The notes: generated from the letters alone by a model not told the origin. DNA of 26,164 nucleotides from Onthomonas sp964456525 (GCA_964456525.1 CAYWAP010000024.1:1-26164); one strand, 5' to 3'; counted from the first letter of the stretch, positions 6,832 through 14,106 are shown. A program made the numbers and translations.

Positions 6832-8900
6832 TTGGGATCCTCCTTTTCATCCACCCACTTGTCATCCCACTGGAAGTAGGACTGCCAGTCGTCCGCGTCG
6901 GAAGGGGTATCCGTCTGCCCCAGCTGATCCGGGTCCAAATCGGGGAAATCCTCTGGCGGGGCAGCAACGGCAGTGGGAATGGGCCTGGTCGCGTCCGAAG
7001 GAGGAATCGGGGGATCGGTGGGGCGGTGGATAAAGGTGGCGTCCCGGTCGCTGCCGCCGTCCTCAGGGCGCTGGGGAGGAATCTGGAAGCCCTTGATGGT
7101 GTCCCAGCGCGCAGGTTGGGAGGGCTGCTCTTCCCCGTCCTTTCCGCGCCGCTCCTTCTTGGGCAGTGAGACCGCGAGGGCGGCATTTTGGCGGGTGTCT
7201 GCCGCCTTGATAAAGGCCAGCAGGGTCCAGCAGGAGATCATGCTGCTGCCGCCGCAGGAGACGAAGGGCAATGTGACGCCGGTGAGGGGCAGCAAATCGG
7301 TGGAGCCGAAGACATTCAGCATGGTCTGCACCACAAAGAGCATGGCGGTGGAGCAGGCGGCGATGGTATAAAAGGAGCTGCGGGCGATGACGGTCTCCCG
7401 GACGGCAAACAGTGCCAGGAGCACAATGGAGATGACGGCACACAGGGCGATCAGAAGCCCCAACTCCTCGGCCAAAACGCCAAAGACCAGATCGGTGTCC
7501 GCCGCGCCGATGTTCAGCAGCCAGCCGGAACCCACCCCCCGTCCGAAGAGACCGCCGCTCGCCAGGGCGGACAGCGTCCGGGTCTGTTGATAGCCGTAGC
7601 CGCTGGGATCTTCCCAGACGTGGCGGTAAACGGTGAAGCGGGCTAAAATGTAGGACTTATATCGAAGGATGATAAAGACGCCGGAAACCGCAGCGCCCAG
7701 CATAAACAGGATCGAGGCCAGGTCGCCGCTGCGAAGGAAGGTGATGGCCATAAAGGCGATGAAGAAGATCAGCGCCGCGCCAAAGTCGCTCATCAAGCCC
7801 AGACAGCCCATGCAGAAGACCGAAAAGAGCAGGCTCATAGCCAGATTTTTCCGCTCAAAGAGCTTGTCCAGGGTGGCGGCGCCCACCAGCACAAAGACGA
7901 TCTTCACAAATTCGGAGGGCTGGAAGGAGATGGGGCCGATGGAAACCCAGTTCTTGGCGCCGAAAAGCTGGGTGCCAAAAAGCACGTTGAAGGCCAGCAG
8001 CAGCATAGAGCCGATGGCCAGCGGCCAGCGCAGTTTTTCGATGAACTCCAGACTGCGCAGGGCCAGGGAGAGGCTGAAAAACAGCACGATGCCCACCACA
8101 ATGCAAAACGCCTGCTTGTAAAGGGTGGAGGGCTGTGACTCAGCGGTCACCAATAGACACAGTGAGGTCAGGAAAAAGGCCAGGGTCTCCAGTTCAAATC
8201 CGGTGCGCTGGAAGATGCGGTAAATGGTGTACAGGATCCACATGGCGCCGCAGAGAATGCCAAAACTCGCGAAAATCGACTGAATATATTCCGATTCACT
8301 GGTGCGAAGGAGCAGAAAGACCAGTATGGCCTGAAACAGGGTGACCAGCAGCAGCGTCACAAAGGGGGAAAACACTTTGCCGGGACGGGTGCGTCTGGCA
8401 GCCTGTGCGCGTTCTTCCGCTGCGGTGGAGGGAAGAAAATTGGTCTCAATATCGGCAAAGCGGATGAAATCCTGTGGGTGCAGCTCCGTCTTTTCCGTCA
8501 CAGGGACGCCGTTGACAAAGACGCCGTTTTTGCTCAGCAGGGGATAGAGGAACCACTCGCCCTTTGCGTTGCGGCTGAGTACGGCGTGGGAACGGGACAC
8601 GGTTCGGTAATTGAGCCGAACATCGGCCCGGCGGATGCGCCCCACCAGATTTTCCCAGTGGTTGAGGGGGAGATGTTCGCCGTTGGCAAGCACCAGATGG
8701 CCCCAGGTCTCCGTCTCCAGATGGTCCTGCATCAGGCTGCGCCCGCAGCGCACGACAATCAGGATGGCCAACAGGGGCAGTAAAAAGCGGAATACAACCG
8801 CTGCGGCATCGCCAAAGATGCCGGTGAAGGATTCGTTTTCCAAAAGGGTCTGGAAAAAACTGCCCAGACTGGAAAAAAAGGATTGGATGGTTTCGCTCAT
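6828..8900 (-). CDS. FHA-domain fused FtsW/RodA/SpoVE (SEDS) glycosyltransferase
   Basis: A 690-residue membrane protein. Residues 31-52 form a first membrane segment. Residues 65-155 form a cytoplasmic FHA domain with the typical marks GR (87-88), SRSH (102-105) and NGVFVNG (125-131), which in other proteins bind phosphothreonine. Residues 178-565 are a SEDS polymerase core with W318 in KNWVSIGP, QPSEF (327-331), SDFGAAL, GYGYQQT, the loop Asp (D470, in ADTDLVF) that matches the proposed catalytic position, and PFVSCGGSSM. A hydrophilic Pro/Asp-rich tail of about 115 residues follows. Ordinary SEDS proteins are near 400 residues. The ATG has GGGGAGG 6-8 nt upstream. It starts the operon SEDS-PBP-HAD; the product would polymerise lipid II with the next-encoded PBP. 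Whether it serves division, elongation or sporulation cannot be told. Confidence 0.94.
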   Translation of the reverse strand: MSETIQSFFSSLGSFFQTLLENESFTGIFGDAAAVVFRFLLPLLAILIVVRCGRSLMQDHLETETWGHLVLANGEHLPLNHWENLVGRIRRADVRLNYRTVSRSHAVLSRNAKGEWFLYPLLSKNGVFVNGVPVTEKTELHPQDFIRFADIETNFLPSTAAEERAQAARRTRPGKVFSPFVTLLLVTLFQAILVFLLLRTSESEYIQSIFASFGILCGAMWILYTIYRIFQRTGFELETLAFFLTSLCLLVTAESQPSTLYKQAFCIVVGIVLFFSLSLALRSLEFIEKLRWPLAIGSMLLLAFNVLFGTQLFGAKNWVSIGPISFQPSEFVKIVFVLVGAATLDKLFERKNLAMSLLFSVFCMGCLGLMSDFGAALIFFIAFMAITFLRSGDLASILFMLGAAVSGVFIILRYKSYILARFTVYRHVWEDPSGYGYQQTRTLSALASGGLFGRGVGSGWLLNIGAADTDLVFGVLAEELGLLIALCAVISIVLLALFAVRETVIARSSFYTIAACSTAMLFVVQTMLNVFGSTDLLPLTGVTLPFVSCGGSSMISCWTLLAFIKAADTRQNAALAVSLPKKERRGKDGEEQPSQPARWDTIKGFQIPPQRPEDGGSDRDATFIHRPTDPPIPPSDATRPIPTAVAAPPEDFPDLDPDQLGQTDTPSDADDWQSYFQWDDKWVDEKEDPK

Positions 8901-8954
8901 AAAAGAACCTCCCCGAACAGGCAGGAGTGGACTATATTGGAAAATGTCTTGGAT

Positions 8955-8963
8955 ATTGTATCA
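8955..8963 (-). promoter_or_regulatory. Extended -10 promoter of the SEDS-PBP operon
   Basis: Minus strand TGATACAAT: an extended -10 (TG-N-TACAAT) about 55 nt before the SEDS start codon. No good -35 lies at the standard distance, as is common with extended -10 promoters. Confidence 0.5.
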
Positions 8964-9015
8964 TTTTTTGTCGAAGAAAGGGGTAAAACGGGGGGGCGCT
9001 GCCAGCCGTGGAAGA

Positions 9016-9123
9016 CGACAATGCACAGGCAGCCATGCAGTGTGCACCTGTATGTGCCGGCTCCGGCGTCCCTCTGCGCGGCAGGCAGGGAAGGCCGGAT
9101 GCATGGTGCGCTGTGCATTGTTG
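9016..9123. repeat. 108-bp inverted-repeat element able to fold into a three-way junction
   Basis: The ends match as inverted repeats: an 11-bp perfect pair (9018-9028 with 9111-9121) extended to 13 by one G-U and one G-C pair. After a 4x4 internal loop comes a 7-bp perfect pair (9033-9039 with 9100-9106). Inside sit two further hairpins: GCAC/GTGC (9044-9047 with 9054-9057) and TCCGGC-TCCCT against AGGGA-GCCGGA (9062-9073 with 9087-9099). No T-run follows on either strand, so it is not a normal terminator. It begins 7 nt after the tagH-like stop codon and lies upstream of the SEDS promoter. It may be a structured RNA, a 3'-UTR stabiliser or a small non-autonomous (MITE-like) element. Confidence 0.6.
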
Positions 9124-9129
9124 CGCCAA

Positions 9130-9930
9130 TTAATATTGCTCCATGAACTCCTCATAGAGGTCGATGACGTCGTCCGTGGGGCCGATCATCTTGATGTCGC
9201 CATCGTGCAGCCAGACGACCTTTTCGCAGATATCGCGAATGGTGGAGGTGCTGTGGGAGACAATGATAACGGTGCGGTCCTTGTCGGAAATCAGCTCTTT
9301 CATTTTGCGAAAGCTCTTCTTCTTAAAGTGGGAGTCGCCCACGGAGAGGACCTCGTCCACGAGAATGATGTCTGCCTTTAAGATGGCGGTGATGGCAAAG
9401 CCCAATTTGGATTGCATGCCGCTGGAGTAGGTGCTCACCGGCTTTTCAATGAACTTGCCAAGCTCGGAAAAGGCAATGATCTCCTCCAGCTGCCCGTCAA
9501 TCTCCTTTTTGGAGAAGCCCATTAGCAGGCCGGACAAATAGATATTATCCCTGCCGGAAAGCTGTTTATTAAAGCCCACCCCCAGCGCCAACAGGGAGAC
9601 GGTGTGCCCGTGGAGGTCAACGGAACCCCGGTCGGCCTCAAAGATACCGGCCAGCAGGCGAAGCATGGTGGATTTGCCGCTGCCGTTGCGGCCAATCAGA
9701 CCGACGATTTCGCCCTTGGCGACCTCAAAGGAGACGCCGTGTAACGCCTCGAAGTGCTCAATCCGGCCGGGAAGTTTCTTTTTCCGCTCCCTGGCTTCGC
9801 CTTTGGAGCGCTTTTTCAGCGTGGCAATGCTGCGGTAGCTCAGGTAAACGTCGTTGACGCTGATAGCAGGCTCCGGACCTTCGGTTCGGACAGGTGTTTC
9901 GGATTTGTGTTCATGCTGGAATAAGTTCAT
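9130..9930 (-). CDS. TagH/Wzt-like ABC transporter ATP-binding protein
   Basis: A 266-residue ATPase of the polysaccharide/teichoic-acid export class (TagH, RfbE, Wzt). Walker A is GRNGSGKST (80-88), the ABC signature is YSSGMQSKL (168-176), Walker B is IILVDE (188-193) and the switch His is H226 in IVSHS. The roughly 45-residue N-terminal extension before the fold (AISVNDVYLSYRS followed by a lysine-rich stretch) and the phrase LLALGVGFNKQLSGRDNIYL are typical of this class, whose members power export of lipid-linked wall polymers. Such ATPases need a TagG/Wzm permease, yet none is adjacent. The C-terminal polysaccharide-binding extension of Wzt is also absent. It has its own promoter and appears monocistronic; the ribosome site GGAAAGAG is about 10 nt before the ATG. 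Confidence 0.9.
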   Translation of the reverse strand: MNLFQHEHKSETPVRTEGPEPAISVNDVYLSYRSIATLKKRSKGEARERKKKLPGRIEHFEALHGVSFEVAKGEIVGLIGRNGSGKSTMLRLLAGIFEADRGSVDLHGHTVSLLALGVGFNKQLSGRDNIYLSGLLMGFSKKEIDGQLEEIIAFSELGKFIEKPVSTYSSGMQSKLGFAITAILKADIILVDEVLSVGDSHFKKKSFRKMKELISDKDRTVIIVSHSTSTIRDICEKVVWLHDGDIKMIGPTDDVIDLYEEFMEQY

Positions 9931-10001
9931 AAAAGTGCAGCTCTTTCCAGGCTGTATCGGAAACTAAAATGCACGAGATCAGCCCTTATAAAATTACTTC
10001 T

Positions 10002-10030
10002 ACTATACCATTGAACCGTCCAAAAAGCAA
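10002..10030 (-). promoter_or_regulatory. Promoter of the TagH-like gene
   Basis: Minus strand: -35 TTGCTT (10025-10030), 17-nt spacer, -10 TATAGT (10002-10007) preceded by TGG, an extended -10. The start site would be near 9995, giving a leader of about 65 nt. Confidence 0.65.
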
Positions 10031-10267
10031 CTGCTTTCAAACTCTTTGCGCCGCTTCCGATTCTGCACCCCGCTCCGGGTGCGGGGACGGGCGCGGAGGC
10101 AAGGGCTGGTACTATTCCTTCCCAAAGTCCGCAGCCATTATTGCTCCGCAGCCCATCTTATATTATTTCCCACCCGGGGGAACGGCCGGCCTGCCGGGGG
10201 GACCGCTTCGGCGGCCGGGCGGTTGCCCCACCATCTAAGACCCTGTGGGCAGCAGATACCCCCGGAC
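10031..10267. other. Gene-free GC-rich stretch with strong hairpins
   Basis: No credible gene was seen. The best structure is at 10177-10229, where GGGG-AAC-CCGGCC pairs with GGCCGG-GTT-CCCC apart from small internal loops, and a GCCG/CGGC tip closes it. A second hairpin is CCCCGC/GCGGGG near 10068-10086. TCCGCAGCC occurs twice (10128-10136 and 10145-10153). The stretch lies between the terminator of the sucrose operon and the promoter of the TagH-like gene, and neither structure is followed by a T-run. Confidence 0.45.
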
Positions 10268-10299
10268 AAAAAATTCCTCCGGCTGGGAAACCGGAGGAA
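10268..10299 (-). terminator. Intrinsic terminator of the fructokinase-amylosucrase operon
   Basis: Read on the minus strand, a 9-bp perfect stem TTCCTCCGG/CCGGAGGAA (10291-10299 with 10274-10282), loop of 8, then six Ts (10268-10273). It lies about 90 nt beyond the stop codon of the GH13 gene. Confidence 0.88.
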
Positions 10300-10385
10300 G
10301 GGGAGCCATTTGGTTGGCAGTCAAATTGGTGGAACAAAACCCCGTTTTCAAGGGCTTACGCACACAGGCGGTGAGAATCTGGATT

Positions 10386-12248
10386 TTAGCCCTCGTAGAG
10401 CAGCCATATAAATCCGTAAGGGGGCAAATTCCACTCGCCGGTGATGGTCAGCTTTTCACCTTTCAAAAGGTCGGTGTGCTCACCGTATGCTTCCAAGTTG
10501 GCGGTGTGGGAAAACTCGGAGAAATTGTAGACCATGGTCAGAATTTTCCCCTGATATGCGCGCTTGATGCCCAGCAGGGACTGGTGCCCGGCCCAGAACG
10601 TCCAGACATCGGCGGCGCTCTTAAAGATGTCGTTGGCGCGGCGGATGGCCTCCAGCTTGCAAATGCCCTGGAAGAGCCTGCCCTGGCGGGTGGCGGGGTC
10701 CGTGCGAAGCTCCGCCTCATCCCACTGGAAGTCGCCGCGATGGATGTAGCGGCTGTCATCCCACTTCTGGGGGTCCTGATGATAGGTGTAGTCGTTCAGC
10801 TGGCCGATCTCGTCGCCTGCGTACAGGATGGGCAGGCCGGATTGGCCAAACAGGAAGGCGTGGAGCATCAAATCGTGCCGGATCGCCAGCTCCAGCGCCT
10901 CCGGGCTCTTCTGGGCCTCAGCGGCCTCGATGCCGGTCAGGGAGGCGGTGGTGCCGCACAGACGGGCGTCGCCCAGACGGGGATCGTCATTGTAGAGCTC
11001 GCCGCGGGAATAGGAGGGAATCCGGTTGGTAAAGAAGTCGTTGAGATACTTCTTGTGGGGAACCTCCTGCTGGCCAAGGTTCCAGGCCAGCCAGGGGAAG
11101 TCCAGTCCCCATCCGATGTCGTCATGGCAGCGGACATAATTCAGGAACTGATACTCCTTTGGAAGGTTGTTGACCTGATCCATCTGGTGGCGGAGCAGCC
11201 GGGTATCCCGGGTGGCGACGGTGGACCACATGGTACACATCGTGGTGGCGTTGTAGAGCATATGGCACTCCGGCTTGTCCACCGGGCCGAAGTAGGGGGC
11301 CAGCTTTTCCGGCGCCATGACGACCTCTCCCAGCAGCAGGGTGCCGGGGCAGACGATCTCACAGATCATGCGGTACATGCGGACAATGGTGTGAACCTGG
11401 GGCAAGTTGCGGCAGTCGGTGCCCAGCTGTTTCCAGATGTAGGGGACGGCATCGATGCGGATGATGTCAATGCCCTTGTTGGCGAGAAACAGCATGTTGG
11501 CGGCCATCTCATTGAAGACGACGGGGTTGTGATAGTCCAGATCCCACTGGTATGGATAAAAGGAGGTCAGGACAATTTTCCCGCAGTCCTCCAGCCAGGT
11601 GAAGTTTCCGGGCGCGGTGGTGGGGAAGACCTGGGGGACATGCTTTTCGTACTCGTTGGGAATGTCCCAGTTGTCGTAAAAGAAGTAACGGTCCTGATAC
11701 TCCTTTTCACCGGCGCGTGCGCGCTTGGCCCACTCGTGATCCTCGCTGGTATGGTTCATGACGAAATCCAGACAGCAGGAAATGCCGCGGGCATGGCAGT
11801 CGGCCGTCAACGCCTCCAGATCCTTCATGGTGCCCAGTTCCGGCTTGACCTTGTGGAAGTTGGCCACTGCATAGCCGCCGTCGCTGCGGCCGTCCACAGT
11901 GTCCAGCAAAGGCATCAGGTGCAGATAGTTGACGCCGCACTCCTGTATGTAATCCAGCTTGGACTGAACGCCCGTCAGATTGCCGGCAAAGGGCTTGACA
12001 TACAGGCACATGCCGATCAGGTCATTGCCTCGATACCAGTCGGGATTGGCTTCCCGGGAACGGTCCAGCGATTTGAGGGCAACGTTGCGAAAGCGGTAGT
12101 AATACACCAGCTTATCCAGCAAATCCTGAAACATCTCATCCCGGTTGGGAATCGATTCATACAGCTCATAGTACAGCCATTTCAGCTCGTCGTAGTGCCG
12201 GTCCAGACGAGCCTGAAATTCGGCGGGGACTTTCATGGTTCCATTCAC
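10386..12248 (-). CDS. GH13 amylosucrase-family enzyme (sucrose glucosyltransferase/hydrolase)
   Basis: A 620-residue cytoplasmic enzyme of the amylosucrase branch of GH13 (usual length near 640). These enzymes split sucrose, either transferring glucose to an alpha-glucan or to water, and release fructose. The helical N-terminal region (1-75) is followed by a TIM barrel. Barrel marks are LHLMPLL (109-115), SDGGYAV (122-128, with the Asp that holds the glucosyl unit in amylosucrase), DFVMNHTSEDHEWAKRARAG, nucleophile D266 in RIDAVPYIWK, acid/base E308 in LLLGE, and H375-D376 in VRCHDDIGWG. There is no signal peptide. The first ATG is 3 nt from AAAGGAG; an alternative at 12236 is 11 nt away. 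It is 70 nt downstream of fructokinase, which fits a sucrose role. Sucrose hydrolase or another sucrose-active specificity remains possible. Confidence 0.9.
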   Translation of the reverse strand: MNGTMKVPAEFQARLDRHYDELKWLYYELYESIPNRDEMFQDLLDKLVYYYRFRNVALKSLDRSREANPDWYRGNDLIGMCLYVKPFAGNLTGVQSKLDYIQECGVNYLHLMPLLDTVDGRSDGGYAVANFHKVKPELGTMKDLEALTADCHARGISCCLDFVMNHTSEDHEWAKRARAGEKEYQDRYFFYDNWDIPNEYEKHVPQVFPTTAPGNFTWLEDCGKIVLTSFYPYQWDLDYHNPVVFNEMAANMLFLANKGIDIIRIDAVPYIWKQLGTDCRNLPQVHTIVRMYRMICEIVCPGTLLLGEVVMAPEKLAPYFGPVDKPECHMLYNATTMCTMWSTVATRDTRLLRHQMDQVNNLPKEYQFLNYVRCHDDIGWGLDFPWLAWNLGQQEVPHKKYLNDFFTNRIPSYSRGELYNDDPRLGDARLCGTTASLTGIEAAEAQKSPEALELAIRHDLMLHAFLFGQSGLPILYAGDEIGQLNDYTYHQDPQKWDDSRYIHRGDFQWDEAELRTDPATRQGRLFQGICKLEAIRRANDIFKSAADVWTFWAGHQSLLGIKRAYQGKILTMVYNFSEFSHTANLEAYGEHTDLLKGEKLTITGEWNLPPYGFIWLLYEG

Positions 12249-12319
12249 TCCTTTAGTCAGGGCAGAGGGGCAACCCGCTGCGCCCCGGAAGGGACCGCAG
12301 GGGGAAGCGGCTTGGGAAA

Positions 12320-13282
12320 TTACTGCTTGGAGAGCAGTTCCAGAACCTCCTCACGGGTGGGGACGCTGGAAATGCCGCCAAAACGGGTGGCAGACAAGGT
12401 GGCGGTGGCACAGGCCAGCCGGACAATATTCGTCAGAGCCGCCTCATCCAGCGCTTCGGGGGCGGCGCCGGAGCGGAGAACTTCCCGCAGGGCGGTGCCG
12501 CCGCAAATATCGCCGGCGCCGGTGGTGTCCACGATTTTGACCGGGGTGGTCAGCTTGCCGGCGGTGCCGGAGCACTTGGGATTGCAGAAATAGGCGCCGT
12601 CCGGCCCCAGAGTGGCAAAGACCAGCTTGACGCCGAATTCACGGATCAGTTTCTGTGCGCCCTCTTCCGGGGAACAGCCAAAGACAAACTCCACCTCATT
12701 GTCGGAGATTTTGACGATATCTGCCTGCCGCAGCCCCCAGAGAATCTGCTCTCTGGCCTGATCCAGATTGTCCCAAAGAGGTTCCCGGAGGTTGGGGTCG
12801 AAGGAAATGAGCTTGCCCTTGCTCTTGGCGTAGGCGACGGCCTTCTGGGTGCAGGTGCGGGCAGGCTCGCCGGTCAGGGACAGGGTGCCGAAGTGAAAGG
12901 CCGTACACGCGTCAATCAGACTCAAATCCAGCTCCTCAAAGGTGAGCTGTGTATCCGCGCCGGGTTTGCGGGCGAAGGAAAATTCCCGGTCGCCGGTTTC
13001 GTCCAAAGTGACAAACGCCAACGTTGTGAAGGCGTTGCCGTCCACCAAAAGGCCGCGGGTTTCGATACCGGCGTCCTGACAGGTGCGGATGAGAAGTTTG
13101 CCAAAGGCATCGTCGCCAACCTTTCCCAGGAACGCGACGTTGGCCCCCAGTTTGTTGGCAGCGGCCAGGAAATTTGCGGGTGCGCCGCCGGGGTGGGCGG
13201 CCATGGTGGGGTAGCCATCCGAATCGGTGGAAACGGGCGCGAAGTCAATCAGCAGTTCGCCCAATGCGGTGATGTCATACAT
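12320..13282 (-). CDS. scrK: Fructokinase (PfkB family)
   Basis: A 320-residue PfkB/ribokinase-fold sugar kinase. It has the N-terminal GELLIDF and the GGAPAN sugar-binding signature (32-37), and the C-terminal DTTGAGD anion-hole/catalytic signature with base D258. DPNLRxPLW (162-170) is typical of bacterial fructokinases. It would turn the fructose released by the adjacent GH13 enzyme into fructose-6-phosphate for glycolysis. Its ribosome site AGAGGG lies about 8 nt before the ATG. It is the first gene of a two-gene operon with a consensus-like promoter and an operator over the start site. No transporter gene is present, so sucrose must enter by a system encoded elsewhere. Confidence 0.93.
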   Translation of the reverse strand: MYDITALGELLIDFAPVSTDSDGYPTMAAHPGGAPANFLAAANKLGANVAFLGKVGDDAFGKLLIRTCQDAGIETRGLLVDGNAFTTLAFVTLDETGDREFSFARKPGADTQLTFEELDLSLIDACTAFHFGTLSLTGEPARTCTQKAVAYAKSKGKLISFDPNLREPLWDNLDQAREQILWGLRQADIVKISDNEVEFVFGCSPEEGAQKLIREFGVKLVFATLGPDGAYFCNPKCSGTAGKLTTPVKIVDTTGAGDICGGTALREVLRSGAAPEALDEAALTNIVRLACATATLSATRFGGISSVPTREEVLELLSKQ

Positions 13283-13307
13283 ATGGGATCCCTCTTTCTA
13301 AAAAATG

Positions 13308-13321
13308 TGAAATCGTTTTCT
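13308..13321. promoter_or_regulatory. LacI-type or cre operator upstream of fructokinase
   Basis: A near-perfect palindrome GAAA-A-CG-A-TTTC (minus-strand reading) with a central CG. As AGAAAACGATTTCA it matches the CcpA cre consensus TGWNANCGNTNWCA at 13 of 14 positions; a pathway-specific LacI-family repressor could equally bind it. It begins about 3 bp after the predicted start site, a position that blocks transcription. Confidence 0.6.
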
Positions 13322-13330
13322 CATAATATC

Positions 13331-13358
13331 ATCATACAGCATCCGGAAACATTGTCAA
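13331..13358 (-). promoter_or_regulatory. Sigma-A promoter of the fructokinase-amylosucrase operon
   Basis: Minus strand: perfect -35 TTGACA (13353-13358), 16-nt spacer, -10 TATGAT (13331-13336). The predicted start near 13324 is directly followed by the operator-like palindrome. Confidence 0.75.
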
Positions 13359-13412
13359 GGGGCAAAGAGAAAATGGCGGGCAAAGATTTGAAAGAGAACC
13401 TTGTAAATCTGG

Positions 13413-13441
13413 TTTACATATCGTGGAAAAGGGAGTATAAT
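13413..13441 (+). promoter_or_regulatory. Sigma-A promoter of rpiB
   Basis: -35 TTTACA (13413-13418), 17-nt spacer, perfect -10 TATAAT (13436-13441). The start site near 13448 leaves a leader of about 170 nt before rpiB. Confidence 0.8.
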
Positions 13442-13447
13442 AAAATA

Positions 13448-13618
13448 GTCAAATAGCGAAGGATGTGTACCGGGGAGCTTTCCTTGCAAACGGCCTCCCG
13501 GCTGGCTGCTGAGAGGGCCAGAGGCATCCTTTGCGGCCTCACGGATCAGGCTGAGGTTCCCTGTGGGCGAACAGGCCCGAGCGTGCAGGCAGTTCAAATG
13601 TAAAGGAGATTCCAGTTT
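13448..13618 (+). ncRNA. Structured 5' leader of rpiB, candidate cis-regulatory RNA
   Basis: The leader is GC-rich and holds several stems: CC(G)GGGAG with CTCCCGG (13470-13477 / 13495-13501), CTGGC with GCCAG (13502-13506 / 13517-13521), GAGGC with GCCTC (13521-13525 / 13536-13540), and CCTG with CAGG (13560-13563 / 13586-13589) enclosing GGGC/GCCC (13565-13568 / 13575-13578). Some pairings exclude each other: GAGGGCC at 13513-13519 can also pair with 13535-13540, and CCTGT with ACAGG (13560-13575). It contains GGGGAGC and GCTGAGAGG, as in thiamine-pyrophosphate riboswitches, but the diagnostic CUGAUC is absent. There is no T-run terminator, so control, if any, would be translational. The family is unknown. 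Confidence 0.45.
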
Positions 13619-14089
13619 ATGAAAATCGGTTTCGGCAGTGATCACGCAGCCATCGCCTTGAAGGCGGCTCTGATCGAACACCTCAAGGGAAAAGGGTATG
13701 AGTGCGTGGATTACGGCGCATACAGTCCCGAGGAAAAGATGGACTACCCCATTGCGGGCCGGGCCGTGGCGGAAGCCATTCGCCGCGGAGAGGTGGAGAT
13801 GGGCGTTCTGGTTTGCGGCACCGGCGTGGGCATCTCTCTGGCGGCCAACAAAGTTCCCGGCATTCGGGCGGGTGTCTGTTCGGACGCATACACCGCAAAG
13901 ATGATCCGTGAGCACAATGAGTGCCAGATCATCGCCATGGGCGAGCGGGTTGTCGGCGTGGAGCTGGCAAAAATGCTGGTGGACATCTTTTTCGATGCCG
14001 AGCCTCTGGGCGGCCGCCATCACCGCCGGGTGGAGATGATCAGCGATATTGAGCGTGACTATGGCTATCACGATGCGGAAGTGAAGTAA
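13619..14089 (+). CDS. rpiB: Ribose-5-phosphate isomerase B
   Basis: RpiB interconverts ribose-5-phosphate and ribulose-5-phosphate in the non-oxidative pentose phosphate pathway. The 156-residue protein is of the usual length. It has GSDHAA (6-11), the active-site Cys C66 in VCGTGVGISLAANKVPGIRA, and H99-N100 in REHNECQIIAMGERV. The phosphate-binding arginine candidates lie near R83 and R133-R137. AAAGGAG lies 10 nt before the ATG. The related LacA/LacB isomerases share the fold, but the conserved active-site Cys region and lone context favour RpiB. It is probably monocistronic, with its own promoter, a long leader and a terminator. Confidence 0.95.
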   Translation: MKIGFGSDHAAIALKAALIEHLKGKGYECVDYGAYSPEEKMDYPIAGRAVAEAIRRGEVEMGVLVCGTGVGISLAANKVPGIRAGVCSDAYTAKMIREHNECQIIAMGERVVGVELAKMLVDIFFDAEPLGGRHHRRVEMISDIERDYGYHDAEVK

Positions 14090-14106
14090 AGATACATGGG
14101 GAAAAG

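Noticed and set aside
9965..10265. 6S RNA, SRP RNA or RNase P RNA in the GC-rich intergenic stretch
   Set aside because: None of the conserved signatures (GGAAGGAAGCAGC-type SRP loop, GAGGAAAGTC of RNase P, 6S central bubble) could be found.
10245..12593. A 782-codon plus-strand open frame opposite the GH13 gene
   Set aside because: It lies antisense to a gene with clear amylosucrase motifs, contains no family motif, and arises from codon bias in GC-rich sequence.
13470..13501. A ZTP (pfl) riboswitch, because of CCGGGGAGC
   Set aside because: The required upstream CGUGACUGGC segment and the pseudoknot partner are not found.
13448..13618. A TPP riboswitch call for the rpiB leader
   Set aside because: GGGGAGC and GCTGAGAGG are present, but the conserved CUGAUC and the terminal UAGGGA are missing, and rpiB is not a thiamine gene. 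Kept only as an unassigned structured leader.
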